Source of the DNA: Austropuccinia psidii
Lineage: Eukaryota; Basidiomycota; Pucciniomycetes; Pucciniales; Sphaerophragmiaceae
Length of the DNA: 64,000 bases
Direction of reading: 5' to 3'
Assembly (NCBI GenBank): GCA_023105745.1
Contig: JALGQZ010000011.1
Location: 26,555,975-26,619,974, forward strand
The notes under the pieces are model-generated. The model had not been told where the DNA came from. It saw only the letters and a program-made list of their open reading frames with translations, and ran no database searches. The position numbers were made by a program, and so were the translations under genes. Positions 9,128 through 20,878 of the stretch are shown piece by piece (the stretch's first letter is position 1; every line of letters starts with the position of its first letter).

Positions 9128-10797
9128 TTGTACCTACAAATAGTTTTGATAGTTCTGACTCAATTGATACAGAATTAATAACTGAGACTACAATCCACAC
9201 TCATGAGTTTGAAAACAAATTCACATGGACCAAATTGGCCGAATTCATGGATTGGACACATGAAACCTCAGAAAAAATGAGGACAGAAGTGGAAACATTG
9301 AAAGAAGAAAATGCTTTCCAAGAAACAGTCATAAAAGACTTGAATACAAATCTGGCCAAAATTTGGACAGAATTTGAAAAAACTAACAGACAGTTGAATT
9401 CAATTCTAGAAGAACAACAAACTGTGAGGAGAGATCTGTGGAGTATCCAGCAGCAACAGGATAGCTTTGATAAAGAAATTCATTACCTCTATGACAGAGA
9501 AGATAATCAATACCCTCCAACACAAGGTCAACCCACTACCTCTACAAAATTGAAAGAAGAGGATAAAGACTATGACCAGGAACCTGAATATCAGAATCCA
9601 AAGTCAAGATCAGAGTCAATGTACCAAGATGGGGAAAATCTCAGCTATTCAGAGAAACAGGCACTAAAACAGTTACCAGAAGTAGCAAACTGGCCAAAGT
9701 TCTCAGGAATTGGGGAATATGACCATATGGAAATCATTGACTATATTGATGGACTCTTTGTTGATGTCCCAAAGATACCAGACTACTGGATCAAAACAAG
9801 ACTTAACACAGCATTCAGAGGCCATGAAAACATATTGTATACTGAGATGAAAGAAATACATGGCAGGAAAAGCTGGCCATGGTGCAGGAGCCAGATTATA
9901 CAAAAGTATAGCAATGGTAGTTGGATCTGGCAAAAGACCATGTCCTTTGAGAGTGATAGATACTCCACAGAAAAAGACCCATATGAATGGTGTCTCAAAC
10001 AAACAAAAAGGCTAAAAGCTATTGATCCCAATATGACAATAGAAATGAGAAACCATAAACTCCTAACAAAATTGCCAGGAGATCTAGAAAATGCAGTCAA
10101 ATGCAGATGCAACAACATCAGCAGCATTGATGACATAGCAAATGTCATACAAGATGTGAGGAAAAAAACCTCCATAGGAAGGTACACATCCTATAAACCA
10201 AACTTCAAAGACAAGAAGTCTGAAGTTAAAGAAACAAAAAAAGAGAAAGGGAAAGAAATCCCAAAAAAGAAATATGTGTGCCACAACTGTGGATCACCAG
10301 ACCACTATGCCAACAATTGCACAAAACCAAAAAAGAAAATATATGCAATTGATGAAGAATCAGACGAAGAACAAACAGGTGACGAATCTGATTCTGACAG
10401 TATGGGAAATGGTATGAGAGCAGAATCACAAAGTGAACCTGATACCATAGAAGAATACATAGTGGAATGCAATGAAGAAAGTTCACTTGACATACAAGAC
10501 ATTGAATTAGATTCAAGAATACCACAAATAACAACAGACAAAGAGCTCTGTAAGCACACACAGAATGCACAAACATTCCTGGTAACCCCAAATAGAGGGA
10601 TGGGATTCATTCATGGAACACCTACAAAATTGACAGTTTACATTGAGAACTGTAAACATCCAATGATCATTGACACAGGAGCAAGTTGCTCCATAGTGGC
10701 AAAAGAATACTTAAAACAACACTTCCCCAAATGGGAAGAGGATATAATACCAACAAAAGCTAGAAACTTTAAAAGTGCATCAGGCAAAATGCACTAA
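8647..10797 (+). pseudogene. Gag and protease of element A
   Basis: The 716 residues start at MEHGQQ, which is conserved in A'. The frame is also open upstream to the second acceptor at 8434 except for a TAA at 8614. Order: a polar, overprinted region (1-160); a coiled coil (about 200-280); a capsid-like Gag domain (about 345-530, containing WPKFSGIGEYDHMEIIDYID and MSFESDRYSTEKDPYEWC); a zinc knuckle C545-X2-C548-X4-H553-X4-C558; an acidic linker; and a retropepsin motif IIDTGASC (catalytic Asp 676). The frame ends at TAA 10795 inside the protease. Coding continues in the same frame beyond it, so this is a nonsense mutation. Confidence 0.85.
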
Positions 10798-11586
10798 CTG
10801 GGGACAATAATCAAAGAGATAATTATCCCACACCAAAAAGAAAATATCAGACTAGAACCTGAATTTGTAGTTCTAGAGAATGCACATGTACAAGGATTCT
10901 TACTAGGTACAGAGTACCAAAGAATGTATGGTATGGACATTTGCAATAGTAAAAATAGATATCTTACCATAGGTACAAAAAAAGACAAGAAATTTTCCTT
11001 TGACATAAACTATATAACAAATGATAACACGCTGAAAGAACTAGTGGAAGAATTCAAAGAAGCCCAATATGGCACTCAACTCACCAGTAAAATGAAATTC
11101 AGCTTACTGAAAGTATTGAGGAAGCATAGAGGAGCTTTTGCAATAGGAGATGAACCACTAGGAAAAATCAAAGGACATGATATAGAATTATATCTGGATG
11201 TAGAAAGACCATATCCACCTATGCTTAGGAGACCACCATACCCAGCCAGCATGGAAACTAGGAAAGAAATTGAGAAAAATATCAATGAACTCCTAGAAAT
11301 GGGGGTAATAAAGAAAATAGGACACAATGAGATAGTAGAAGTCACTACACCAGTCCTTATAACTTGGCATGATGGTAAATCCAGACTATGTGGGGACTTC
11401 AGGGCTTTGAATAATTACACAAAAGCAGATAGGTACCCCATCCCAAGGATACCACATGCACTAGATAAGCTAGCAAAAGCCAAGCTTATTACAAAAAATG
11501 GATTGCATGAAAGTCTTCCACCAGAATGGGGTGAAACCAGATTCCATCAAATTGCTAAGAATTATATGCCATATGGGCATATATGA
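10798..11586 (+). pseudogene. Protease C-terminus and RT N-terminus of element A
   Basis: This is in the same frame as gag. It carries the end of the protease (LGTEYQRMYGMDICN, the ILG-like substrate flap), a linker, then RT fingers and palm: YPPMLRRPPYPAS, VTTPVLITWHDGKSRLCGDF and ALNNYTKADRYPIPRIPHAL. The frame goes out of phase near 11495, where one extra A in an A-run (acaaaaaatgg) separates it from the following segment. The 11 conserved residues just upstream of the break match element C. Confidence 0.8.
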
Positions 11587-12730
11587 ATATACTAGAATGC
11601 CATTTGGCATTAAGAATGCACCAGCCCATTTTCAGAGGATGATGGATACCATATTTCAAGATGAAATAATGGAAGGGTGGATGGTAGTGTACAGTGATGA
11701 TATCATAATATACTCAGAAACATGGGAAGACCATGTGAGGAAAATTGATAAAATATTGGGAAAATGTACACCAATCAACATGAAAATATCTCTTAAAAAA
11801 TGTAGCTTTGGACAGCAAGAACTGCTAGCCCTAAGACACAAAGCTTCAGGTTTAAGTCTAGCCATAGACCAAAATAAAGTTGCTGCAGTACTGAAGAAAC
11901 CAGTACCAAAGAACATTAAAGAAATGCAATCTTTTTTGGGCTTTGCTAGTTACTACAGGAGCCACATAAAAAACTTTGCACACATCACAAGTAGCCTATA
12001 CAAACTGTGCTCAAAAGATGTAGTCTTTGAAACTACCAAAGAAAGAAGAGATGCATTTGAGAAGATCAAATATGAGCTGACTAATGCCCCTGTCATAATG
12101 ATGCCTGATTTTGAACTACCATTCAAACTATATATAGATGCAGCATGTAGCCAAGGACTAGGAGCAGCACTACACCAGAGGCAACTAGTGGATGGAATAC
12201 CCAAAGAAGGAGTAATTTTCTATATATCAAGACAACTGAAAGACTCAGAAGCCAGATATGGAGCTACTCAGACAGAATGTCTCTGTTTGGTATGGGCATT
12301 AGAAAAACTCCATTACTACTTAGAAGGAGCAGTATTTGAAGTTTTTACTGATTGCACAGCCCTCAAATCACTGTTGAACATGAAGACAACAAACAGACAC
12401 ATGCTCAGGTGGCAAATAGCCATACAAGAATACAGAGGGAATATGACTATTATCTATAAAGAAGGGGAAAGTCATACTAATGCAGATGGTCTCAGCAGGT
12501 GGCCACTGAAGAATGACCAAGAGAATACAGCATATGACCCAGAAAATGGGGCCAAAATACCCATACAATGCATGGAGATAGATAGGAGAAAGAACTTCAA
12601 ACTATCAAACTGGGCATTGGGGAATGACCCATCAAACCCAGCACAGAGCTATGGGGAGAGCAAAGAGATACCCATATTGGGAATCACCTCCTCTAATCTA
12701 AATACAGAGTTCTTTAGTATATTACAATGA
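11498..12730 (+). pseudogene. Reverse transcriptase core and RNase H of element A
   Basis: The frame following the +1 slip encodes [20 protein letters not shown] and the catalytic YSDD (Y at 11690-11692, Asps at 11696 and 11699), then ISLKKCSF, the [10 protein letters not shown] thumb and the connection. RNase H follows with [38 protein letters not shown] and HTNADGLSR, which carry the usual acidic residues. YSDD departs from the common YIDD/YVDD at its second position, but this is tolerated. The frame stops at TGA 12728; the frame continues in phase afterwards. Confidence 0.88.
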
Positions 12731-14026
12731 TCATACAATAAACACAAACAGTGTAGTATATTGATACAACTATTAAAACAAAATTACAGGAGTCCTGAAC
12801 TAGAGAGCCAATTGGAAGAGCCATGGCTCAAAAACTTCAAAGAGAATAGATTTTTTCTGATAGATGATCTACTATACCATAGGGAAAAACACACAAGTGC
12901 CCTGGTAATAATAAACAGAGAACATATTTCCCTGATACTACAGGAATGCCATGACTGCCCATACATGGGACATATGAGTGAAGAAAGAACTAAAGAGAGA
13001 GTCTTTAGCACAGCTTGGTGGCCAAAGTGGGAACAAGACTTGAGTGAATACATTAACACTTGTACCAGATGCCAAAAAGCCAACAAAGGTCATGGAAAAA
13101 GATATGGATGACTCCAGAGTATAGGGGAGGCCAAACACCCCTGGGAAATAATAAACATGGATTGGGTAACAGGCCTGGTCCCTGGAGGGAAAGACAGCTT
13201 TAATGCATGCCTAGTAGCAGTAGACAGGTACAGCAAGAGTGTCAGATGTCTCCCCTGTCACAAAGAGGACACAGCAATGGACACAGCCATATTGTTCTGG
13301 AACAATGTGATAGCAAACTGTGGAGTTCCAAGAATTATAATTAGTGACAGAGACCCTAAATTCACATCAGAATTTCGGACTAATCTATATGAGATGCTGG
13401 GAACCAAACTAGCATTCTCCACAGCTTACCATCCACAAACAGATGGTCTAGCAGAAAGAATGATTCAAACATTAGAAGACATCATTAGAAGATTTTGTGC
13501 ATATGGCATGGAATATAAAGACAATGAGGGATATACCCATGACTGGGTAACCCTCCTACCAGCTGTACAATTAGCATACAACACAAGTATACACTCAGTG
13601 ACAGGAAAAACCCCTGCCACATTAGAGAAAGGATGGAACCCACTACTTCCAGTAGACTACTTGAAGAAGAACCTCCTGTCAGTACACCCCACAGCTAAAG
13701 ACTTCCACAAAATGTGGAAAACTGCCTGTGAAAAAGCAGAACAATGTGTGGCTGAAGCTAAATTATATAACAAGCAGAGATATGATAAAAGTCACCAAGA
13801 ACCTGATTTCAAAGAAGGATACCAAGTTCAAATCTCAACTCTTAACTTCAACAATCTAAGAGGACCCAAGAAGATGAGAGACTCATTAATAGGACCATTC
13901 ACCATTATTAAATTAATAGGAAAGAATGCAGTAGAAGTCAACCTGACCAAAGAGTTTTCTAGGAAACACCCAGTTTTCCTTGTGAGCCTGGTCAAACCTT
14001 ATCACCAAACAGATGAGGAGAAATAA
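12731..14026 (+). pseudogene. Integrase of element A
   Basis: This is in frame with the preceding segment, broken by a TGA at 13109. The zinc-binding HHCC module runs from about 12947 (QECHDCPYMGHMSEERT) to CTRCQKANKG. The catalytic core carries all three acids: Asp in NMDWVTGL (13160), Asp in IISDRDPKF (13346) and Glu in DGLAERMIQ (13454). The last two are 36 codons apart, a DD35E spacing. The C-terminal domain reads [18 protein letters not shown] (ISTLNFNNL). The frame ends at TAA 14024 ahead of the tail. TGA in place of CGA is the probable origin of the two TGA stops. Confidence 0.88.
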
Positions 14027-14059
14027 CCTGACAGAAAGAAAACAGTCACCCATGAAAGA

Positions 14060-14275
14060 TTGGTAGAGGAAGATGACTCACCTGGACCAGTGAAAAAGAT
14101 AATTAAAGCCAGGAAAATAAGAATTAATGGGAAAGACAACAGGCAATATCTGGTTAGATTTAAGAATCAACCAGCAGATAAAGATAAATGGTTAACTGAG
14201 AAAGAAATCCCAGGTGGACAAATACACCTCAGAAGATTCAGAGCCTCCAGAAGGGCTGAAGAGTCTCATCAATGA
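14060..14275 (+). pseudogene. Chromodomain-like C-terminal tail of element A integrase
   Basis: The frame is the same as integrase after the TAA at 14024. It encodes VKKIIKARKIRINGKDNRQY, then LVRFKNQPADKDKWLTEKEI and LRRFRASRR. The layout (strand-strand-strand, conserved W, terminal helix) matches chromovirus chromodomains. In that family it binds modified histones and guides integration to heterochromatin. The first two aromatic cage positions are not obvious, so a diverged version is likely. Confidence 0.65.
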
Positions 14276-14285
14276 TGGGCCTTCT

Positions 14286-14299
14286 TTTGAGGGAGGGTA
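14286..14299 (+). other. Polypurine tract of element A
   Basis: TTTTGAGGGAGGGTA lies directly before the TGTCAG start of the 3' LTR. It is the expected primer for plus-strand synthesis. Confidence 0.75.
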
Positions 14300-15806
14300 T
14301 GTCAGCCTGTGACTCAAAACAGAGCACTAGCATGACATCCAACATACCATAAATAATGGTATGACAAGTATTGAACAAACATAGTCAATACAGGTAATAA
14401 ATAAGAAGAAAAAAAACTATCTTAAATTAAACATCAACCTTATCCAAACACAATAAGGAAACCTAGAGGAGAATAAACAAGTCAAAAGCCTTATTTTCAC
14501 CTCTCATCTAAATCACGCATATTTAAGTTATTCCATACCAAAATGGTATTTTTCTTAAAGCTCACATAGAGAGCTACACAATGGTATCATCCATGTTGCT
14601 GTAACACCACTACAACTAGAGATACCATATGACCTTTATTTTAAAAACCAAGACCCCCCTGAAAATCAAAGAGGGCTTGTACAAAACTGTACAAAAGTAT
14701 AACCAAATTGAAGATCTAAACAAGAGCTTCAATTTGAGACAACTTAGACCTCTGTATCTCTTAAATTGACTGAGGGATCTTGGTTCAAAGGTTTAACAAC
14801 CAAAATACAGATATTCTGAAAACAACAAGGTAAACAAATCCCTGTATCTTTGGCATACACTCATACAACTGTACAGTGTAATATACCAAACTGTAGAGAT
14901 AACCAAGCCCTACAAGACTGTATCATCAGAATACAGATATCTTCCAAATTGAAGAAGATATCTGGTATGGAAGTTTTTGAAGCCTCATACTGATGTACAC
15001 AAATACACCCAAAAGCTTAAAACCCTTATAACTTTTGCTATTTTAACGAAGGGTAAACATGAAGCATACCAAATTGAAGAGCTCATTAAGCCCTTCAATT
15101 CTGGGCTCTTTGTTTCTTGATATCTTAAGAACTGGCTGAGATATCTTGATTGGAAGGTTTTTCTGGCAATACATGACTGTATCAAACTTGTATCAAACAG
15201 TATTGCTCCCATACTTAAAATAATATACTTATGAAGATATAGCCTCTCCAAAATCATCATTATTGATCATACAGACACCAGAACAACGTCATCCAAGTGC
15301 TGACGTGGCAGGTGAAAAGTTTTTTCACCCTGTATTGATCCAGAATGATCATTGGTGGTTCCAAAAACCACAATTCTGCCTCTATTGACGTCAGAATTGA
15401 TGATCCAGAACCACAGGCTGATCATTGGAGTGAAAAGTTTCACTCCTCTGACGTGTGAAGAGTTAATAACTCTTGACAGTCTTGAAAGATATAAAAGGAA
15501 GGGTTTTTTCCTTGAAAACCCATCATCTTATCTTATTTTACCCATATTCTTACGTGAAAAAACTGTTATCCATCAGTAGTGTCCTTAGAATTATTAAAGA
15601 TATAATTAGAGCATAATTATTGTAGTACTTCTTTACAGTCAGAGATATTAGAGTATTGCAACCCAGGTCCTCAACAGACTCATCACCACTGTTACCACGT
15701 AGCAGTAGGACCTGAAGAATTAAATTTATTTGTTTTTTGACGTGTCACAGTCATAATACTAGCTTGTATTTACATCTTATGGCTACTATATATACTCACC
15801 CTGACA
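14300..15806 (+). repeat. 3' LTR of element A
   Basis: This matches 5656-7161 over its full length with about 50 substitutions by eye. A TATA box is at 15490-15497. It keeps several ACGT sites (15387, 15452, 15698) that are ACAT in the 5' copy. It ends CTGACA and is followed by the target duplication gggct. Confidence 0.95.
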
Positions 15807-16101
15807 GGGCTCTTATTACAAAAGCCTTTTAGAATTCATGCAGGGCAGCAGCGGAGGACCTATTCAATCACAATATGTGAGGCCTTATGCCAACATCAAA
15901 GGGCCCATCTTAACAGGCCGCTGTTTATCGAGAAGATCATATTCTGATGCCAATGGCCTCAAACTAACCCCCATGAAACCACACAATTGTGTAATGTACC
16001 AACACAACAACCAGATCTCCTATGGCCTCATTTACAAAATCCTCGAATGCAATCACCCTCTGGGCCACCAAGATTGGGCTGTGGCAATTACCCCCATCTG
16101 A
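15807..16101 (+). pseudogene. C-terminal end of the Tnp2-like transposase
   Basis: After the right target duplication (gggct, 15807-15811) the transposase continues. Joining 5655 to 15812 keeps the frame open: HIEG reads directly into SYYKSLLEF and QGSSGGPIQSQYVRPYANIKG. The frame ends with TGA at 16099 after AVAITPI. This proves that the two pieces were one gene before A arrived. From 16102 to about 16500 (about 400 bases) I see no coding signal; it is the spacer between the two convergent genes. Confidence 0.8.
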
Positions 16102-16503
16102 AATTGCTATGCAAAGGACCTAACTGGTCCCACCCAAACCTTCCAGTTCCTATGCTACATGATGAAAATCATTGTCAGTCAGCTTTCAGACATCAGCTCA
16201 TTAATCCACCCCAATAAAGTTGGATGCCTCATGGCCTATTGTTTTCTCGCAGACAACACTTTCAACATCCCATAAAATGGAATCATAATGGTTCTCATTG
16301 ACAAATTAGGTCACCTCCTGATCAACTAAGACTCTACTGCAGCCCTCTTTTGAGTCTTCCATCCCTTAGGTTCTCAAACATCTTTTCACTCAAATTTTTA
16401 ATTTCTTTCATTTGGCTTTGCCCGTAATTGTTCAAAAACTTTATTTCATTTGTCACAGTCTAACCATTTCTACAACAACAATGTACAACATATCCAATGT
16501 TTA

Positions 16504-17440
16504 TCACTCCTCCGCACCAATTGGCACCATTTCTTGACCATTATAGCCATTATCACCACACTCCCTTTCTTCCTCTTCCTCATATCCTTCATACTCTTCT
16601 TTGTATTTGTCTCCTGTCACTGGCTCAAAGTCTTCATCTTCTTCATCACAATACAGCTTTGCCAAATCATCATCTTTGACATAACCATCCTCCCCAGAAT
16701 CTTTTGGACTGGTTACTTCCAAATCAATGACTCCCCCCTCCACTTCTTCTTCACTTTTGCTAAATTCTCCCTCAATATCTGGCTCCTTTTCATCCAATCG
16801 GTAATATTTGATCCTCTACTCCAAACATGCCTTGTTGAACTGGTGGTCTGACCAACTTTCTCTGCTATCATGAAAACAATTTTGTGGTGGCCATAAGGAC
16901 CTCATTGGATCAGGCAAAAAAGACAAAGTTGAGGAATCAACTGTCAACCTTTTCTGCTTGATTGTCAAAGTTCCCAACCACCTACAATTATAAAAGTCTA
17001 ATGGTAACCCTGTTGGTGCTTTTGTGAAGTTACTCATCTGTGATGTTTTCGGAAACACCCTTTTCCTTGACCTTGTTTTAACACCTTTAGCAATATCTAT
17101 CGCTCTCATTTGTTCATCCAACCGACGAAAAAAGATGTTGCAAGTATTAGATCAGTATGGTAGCATCTTCACTACAAACTCATCCTTCTTGTTGGCTTCA
17201 TCATCACTATGAGCCAACAGATTCTCAATGATTTTCTTGTATCTATTTGGTAAGTCATTTGCTACTGGAAATTTCATGTGCCTTTCACGAAGCTATTAGA
17301 AGAAATTTCATTAAAAGGTTCCTTCAGAACAAATTGGAAATATTGAAAGAACTCACTCATTCTCTGTTCTTTTGGTTCTTCTTTGCCAACTCTACCCTTC
17401 CATGTTTAAATTCTTCTTTCGATTCATTCATGTATCTTTC
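16504..17440 (-). pseudogene. C-terminal half of the minus-strand partner gene of the CACTA element
   Basis: Read from 17440 downward this continues the protein interrupted at 28159: RYMNESKEEFKHG, then with frame breaks LPNRYKKIIENLLAHSDDEANKKDEF, then RRLDEQMRAIDIAKGVKTRSRK, TKAPTGLPLDFYNCRW and STLSFLPDP, ending in a very acidic tail (16797-16504, strings of E, D and Y). A protein with this order of blocks accompanies Tnp2 genes in rust genomes, as I remember it; I cannot name the function. Several stops and at least two frameshifts are present. It runs convergently to the transposase. Confidence 0.6.
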
Positions 17441-19467
17441 TGTGAGCCTTTGGGATATGACCACATACCCAATAAGGTCACAAAAGATACTTAGAGCAAT
17501 TATACCTTTAATATAATTATATTAAAATCACTTAGAATAATTACACATTAAAAATAATTACTTTAAAAATACAAAAAATACCATAAATTGGTACAAAACT
17601 TGGTTTAACTTAAAAACCAATGAATCAACATGTGAAATGAATTATACCATTGGATTCCCCATGGTAAAATACACATATACCATTTTTATGGAATATCTGT
17701 AAAACCCATATTTAATGAGTTATAAGGAATAATACCTTATAAAAACCATAAATCCTTATTTATTTCAAGAACCAATGAAACAACATGTGAAATAAATTGT
17801 AACATTGGATTCCCCATGAAACTCTACACATAAAACAATTAATGAGCTAATTACAAAAGTTAATACTTAAGCAATTAACCTGAATATATGCACTTTTTTG
17901 GTCAACGCATATATTCAAGGATCATAGCTAATATCTCTTAAACTATACAAGATAGAGTGATGAACCAAAAATGGAGTTACCACGTAATTACTTTAGGAAC
18001 ACAGATATGAACTTTATTTTCCAATTTATAAACAAGGTTAAAACCTATGATGAAATATTGATAAAAATCAACAGAGCTGTTGACCACTTTGTTGTGAAAG
18101 TGGTCCAAACTTAAAATAAAGGACACAGTTGGATTCTACTAGTTCATTCGTGAAGAATGATGTAATTTGTATTATTAAATTCAGGGTATAACCCCCTGAA
18201 ATCATGACTTGAAGTTTAAAATATTGAATTTCGACAGAAAAGATAAGTTACAAGAAAAATCATCAAAATTAGAGTTTTGATGATGTAATGAAAAGCTCTT
18301 GGCAGCATAATAGGGTTATGTCAGGCTATTAGAACTAACTCTCTGAATCGCTGTAGCGTGTATAACTTAAAAGTTATTAAAGATCAAAGTTTGAGCTTAA
18401 ATTGAGCAGTTATGATCACCTACTGTAACCTTAAATTAAGTTTAACAGTCATATGAGTGATAAAATTGGTGAATACTACTAGTTTATGATTAAAACTAAT
18501 AAAATCCGCGAAATTTGGGGTTCTGCCAAGCCTCTGATATCATCAACTTTAGAGTTATAGTGATAACTCTAAATAATGGTGTAATAATGATGCAATATGG
18601 TTTGATCATGATGTAATCATCTCCAAACCTTAAAATATTGATCAATTCCAGTGGATGTGATCAGTACACGTCTACTAGAAGCCTGCTGGACTCTAGGAGG
18701 GAGGTATTTACTATAAATAGAGCTCTTTTTACTCTATTTTCCCCTCAGGCGTATCAAAAACATTAAATCAATTAAATCAAAGGTAATTGCTTTCTTCTTT
18801 ACATATAAAACTATTATATTATCAAAGACCAAAGACCAATTTTTTATAATCATCTATTTTGACATGATTAAATCATTTATTTAATTGTTTTTGCTAAAAA
18901 TCTCTCTAAAAACTCATTTCCATGTAAAAATCAAGAATATTAGTAATTTTTCTTTACTTTTATTGTAAATACAATTTGAAAAGGTTGTATTTACATTTTT
19001 TGGCGTAAAATATTTCAAAATTATTATATTAAGTGTTAAAAGTAGGTTATTTTCTCTTATTATAATAATTTTCTCTTTATTATTATTTTAATAATTCTTT
19101 AATTGATATAAATAGTATTTATATTAATTTATAACTTTAATATTGGTAATATTATTGTTATTAATTGTTTTTTATTAATAAAAACCATTTTCTATGCCTT
19201 CATTATTTGTTTGTAACAATAATAAAGTGCTTTTAAATATATTAATTATTTTATATTAATATATTTATTTTATTATATTATATTTTATAATATAAATTAT
19301 ATTATTATATTTTATTAATAATATGATTACTTTTATGCCATAATTATAATAATTCTCTATCATTATAATTATTTTTTATCTTACTTATTTCATTTATAAG
19401 GACATTCATAGTACAATAAGTAAAATATTAGTAATTTTTACTTATTGTTTCATAGTCAAACCTTACA
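17441..19467 (+). repeat. 5' LTR of element C
   Basis: Starts TGTGAGCCTTTGGG and ends AGTCAAACCTTACA. It matches 26130-28158 along its full length. The 3' third (18840-19440) is extremely AT-rich. Confidence 0.95.
18712..18719 (+). promoter_or_regulatory. TATA box in the 5' LTR of C
   Basis: TATAAATA within ggtatttactataaatagag, followed about 35 bp on by ccccctcag-like and cgtatcaaaaac, a plausible start region. It is identical at 27401-27408 in the 3' LTR and altered (tatacata) in the D LTR near 33611. Confidence 0.6.
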
Positions 19468-19480
19468 TTTGGGGGCCTGG
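19468..19480 (+). other. Primer binding site of element C
   Basis: TTTGGGGGCCTGG directly follows the LTR. It is the same core as in elements A and A', although the LTRs are of different families. Confidence 0.75.
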
Positions 19481-19957
19481 TCGTGATATTTACTTAAAAG
19501 ACCTTTAAAAAGATTCTAATTGGGTTTATCCAATAATAAATTATATAATAATTTTATATTTTATTGATTTTAAAAGCTGTTGAGGCATTTGGAAAGCAAT
19601 TGTACTGTCTTACACGTGGTTTTTCACATCCTTAGACTTGCAAGAACTTTCTTTGAGTGACCCTAGTGATTAAAAAAGATATTCTATAAATGAAAATAAT
19701 TTTTATTATTATTTAATTTTATAAAGAATCATATTCATTTTTATTTTATTCCTTAAAAATAAAAATAGAAATATAAAAAATATTAAAAAATATTAAAAAC
19801 CAATAAAAAAAGTTATTTTTATTCATTTTTATTCATTTCTTAATTCATTTCTATTTTTTAAAGATATAAAAGCAATTTCTAAGTGGAAAATTTCCATATC
19901 TTGCAAAAAAAGTAACACTTCTTATAAAAAGACTTATATTTATTTGTCTTTTTTTAG
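19481..19957 (+). other. Leader and probable leader intron of element C
   Basis: No protein-coding signal. A polypyrimidine tract and TTTTTTTAG at 19949-19957 make a strong acceptor, and the next exon begins TG TTT GAG. A candidate donor A|GTGATT at 19665/19666 would again form A|TG, but it is weaker than the donors in A and A'. Confidence 0.45.
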
Positions 19958-20107
19958 TGTTTGAGGATAACCCAACAGAAGATAACCAAACTACTGTTGA
20001 GAGATTGGTGGGAGAAACTTGTCAAAGTTCTCCAACACCAGTTATCACTAAAAGAAAGAAAGCTAAGAAATTAGACCTTCCAGGACCCACCATTCAAGAC
20101 TCTGAAG
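19958..20107 (+). CDS. Exon 1 of the element C gag/ORF X transcript
   Basis: This 150-bp exon is open and encodes FEDNPTEDNQTTVERLVGE, then CQSSPTPV, a run of K and R (ITKRKKAKKL) and LPGPTIQDSE. It ends at the donor GAAG|GTGAGC. The homologous exon of D (34789-34938) conserves QTTVERLV, CQSSPTPVV, the basic run and LPGP. It is shorter than the matching exon of A. Its start codon needs an A from an upstream exon. One leftover base puts the next junction in phase 1. Confidence 0.6.
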
Positions 20108-20200
20108 GTGAGCACCTCTTTTAAAATTGCCATAAAAAGAATTTTTATTCTAAAATACTTTTATTTTTCTTATTCCTTAAAACTATGACTACTAGAAGAG
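20108..20200 (+). other. Second intron of element C with clustered acceptors
   Basis: Donor GTGAGC is at 20108. Acceptor region ACTACTAGAAGAGGC has AGs ending at 20195, 20198 and 20200. The first two give the X frame (EEAPNTPSNQMELDSEVEL or one residue shorter); the third gives the gag frame (GSQYSIQSDG). The same cluster occurs in E (57921-57927); D has AGAG at 35028-35031. Confidence 0.6.
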
Positions 20201-20878
20201 GCTCCCAATACTCCATCCAATCAGATGGAGCTGGACTCAGAGGTAGAACTGATCCCTCAAAAGGGAAAAGAAAGGGCAATATCCCCAGTGGAACAGAATC
20301 CACACAAGGAAGTGCCTTATCCCAAAGGCAATTCCCAGAAATGCCCATGATATCTGAACCTGAATTGGAGCTAAGTATGAGTAGCTCAAATAGGTACAAA
20401 TCACATTCAGAGGGCTCAAATAGACATCTACATGAGCCAGTACAAGCAGTATTACACAGTGTACAAGGACAAAGATTGGGAAATGCTGCCTCAAATACAC
20501 CAAGGAGTGATGAACTCCTGGCACATCATGAAAAAGTTCCTCAAAGAGGAGGAGATAGTGAAATACACCAATGGATGGAATCCACTGTCATCCAAACCTC
20601 AAATCAAAAAAATCAAGGATTACCACACCAAAAAGAGGGAGGCAACCAAGGAAGAAGCCCCAGTAGCTTCTACCAGCAAGCCCCAAGCCAACCCACTTCC
20701 CCAAGAAGGGAAGAAGAACAAGAAAAAGAATTGGAGGAAGCCATATTCCCCAAGCTACAGGATCCCAAAAATACAAAAGGATGCCATGGACAATGTTTTC
20801 AACATGGCCAGAACTTTGATGGAATTCAATGACAAAGAGGAACAAAGAATGAGACAACCGCATTTTCCAAAGAAATAA
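20198..20878 (+). pseudogene. ORF X of element C
   Basis: In the X frame an open stretch follows the acceptor (EEAPNTPSNQMELDSEVELI). Three stops then lie close together at about 20350-20395. The frame is open again from 20432 to 20878 (148 residues, MSQYKQYYTVYKDKDWEMLP). This part has a conserved helical core (KFLKEEEIVKYTNGWNPL), a Lys-rich stretch (GKKNKKKNWRKPYSPSYRIP) and a helix ending MRQPHFPKK. D conserves nearly all of it (35264-35710). The layout (helices, then basic stretch, then terminal helix) parallels X of element A. The clustered stops mean that the C copy is either broken or uses a separate start at 20432. Confidence 0.5.

Larger units (their letters stand above)
5656..15806 (+). 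mobile_element. Complete Ty3/Gypsy LTR retrotransposon A (10,151 bp)
   Basis: Two LTRs of 1506 and 1507 bp begin TGTCAG and end CTGACA. They are flanked by the perfect 5-bp target duplication gggct (5651-5655 and 15807-15811). Between them, in order, are PBS, leader intron, exon 1, ORF X overlapping gag, gag with protease, RT, RNase H, integrase, chromodomain-like tail and polypurine tract. Order and C-terminal tail place it among chromoviruses. The LTRs differ at about 50 positions by eye (about 97% identity). Several internal stops and a frameshift make it non-functional now. It sits inside the Tnp2-like transposase gene. Confidence 0.95.

Noticed and set aside
10226..10610. Hydrophobic minus-strand open frames opposite element A gag
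   Set aside because: They are shadows of the gag frame; hydrophobicity comes from the complement of Lys/Glu/Asp codons.
16450..16851. Plus-strand hydrophobic frame with apparent membrane segments
   Set aside because: It is antisense to the acidic tail of the minus-strand CACTA partner gene; complement of Glu/Asp codons gives Phe/Leu/Ile.
20830..20832. TGA in element C gag as a programmed stop
   Set aside because: Copy D has GGA at the same place and E has no TGA there, so it is a private substitution.
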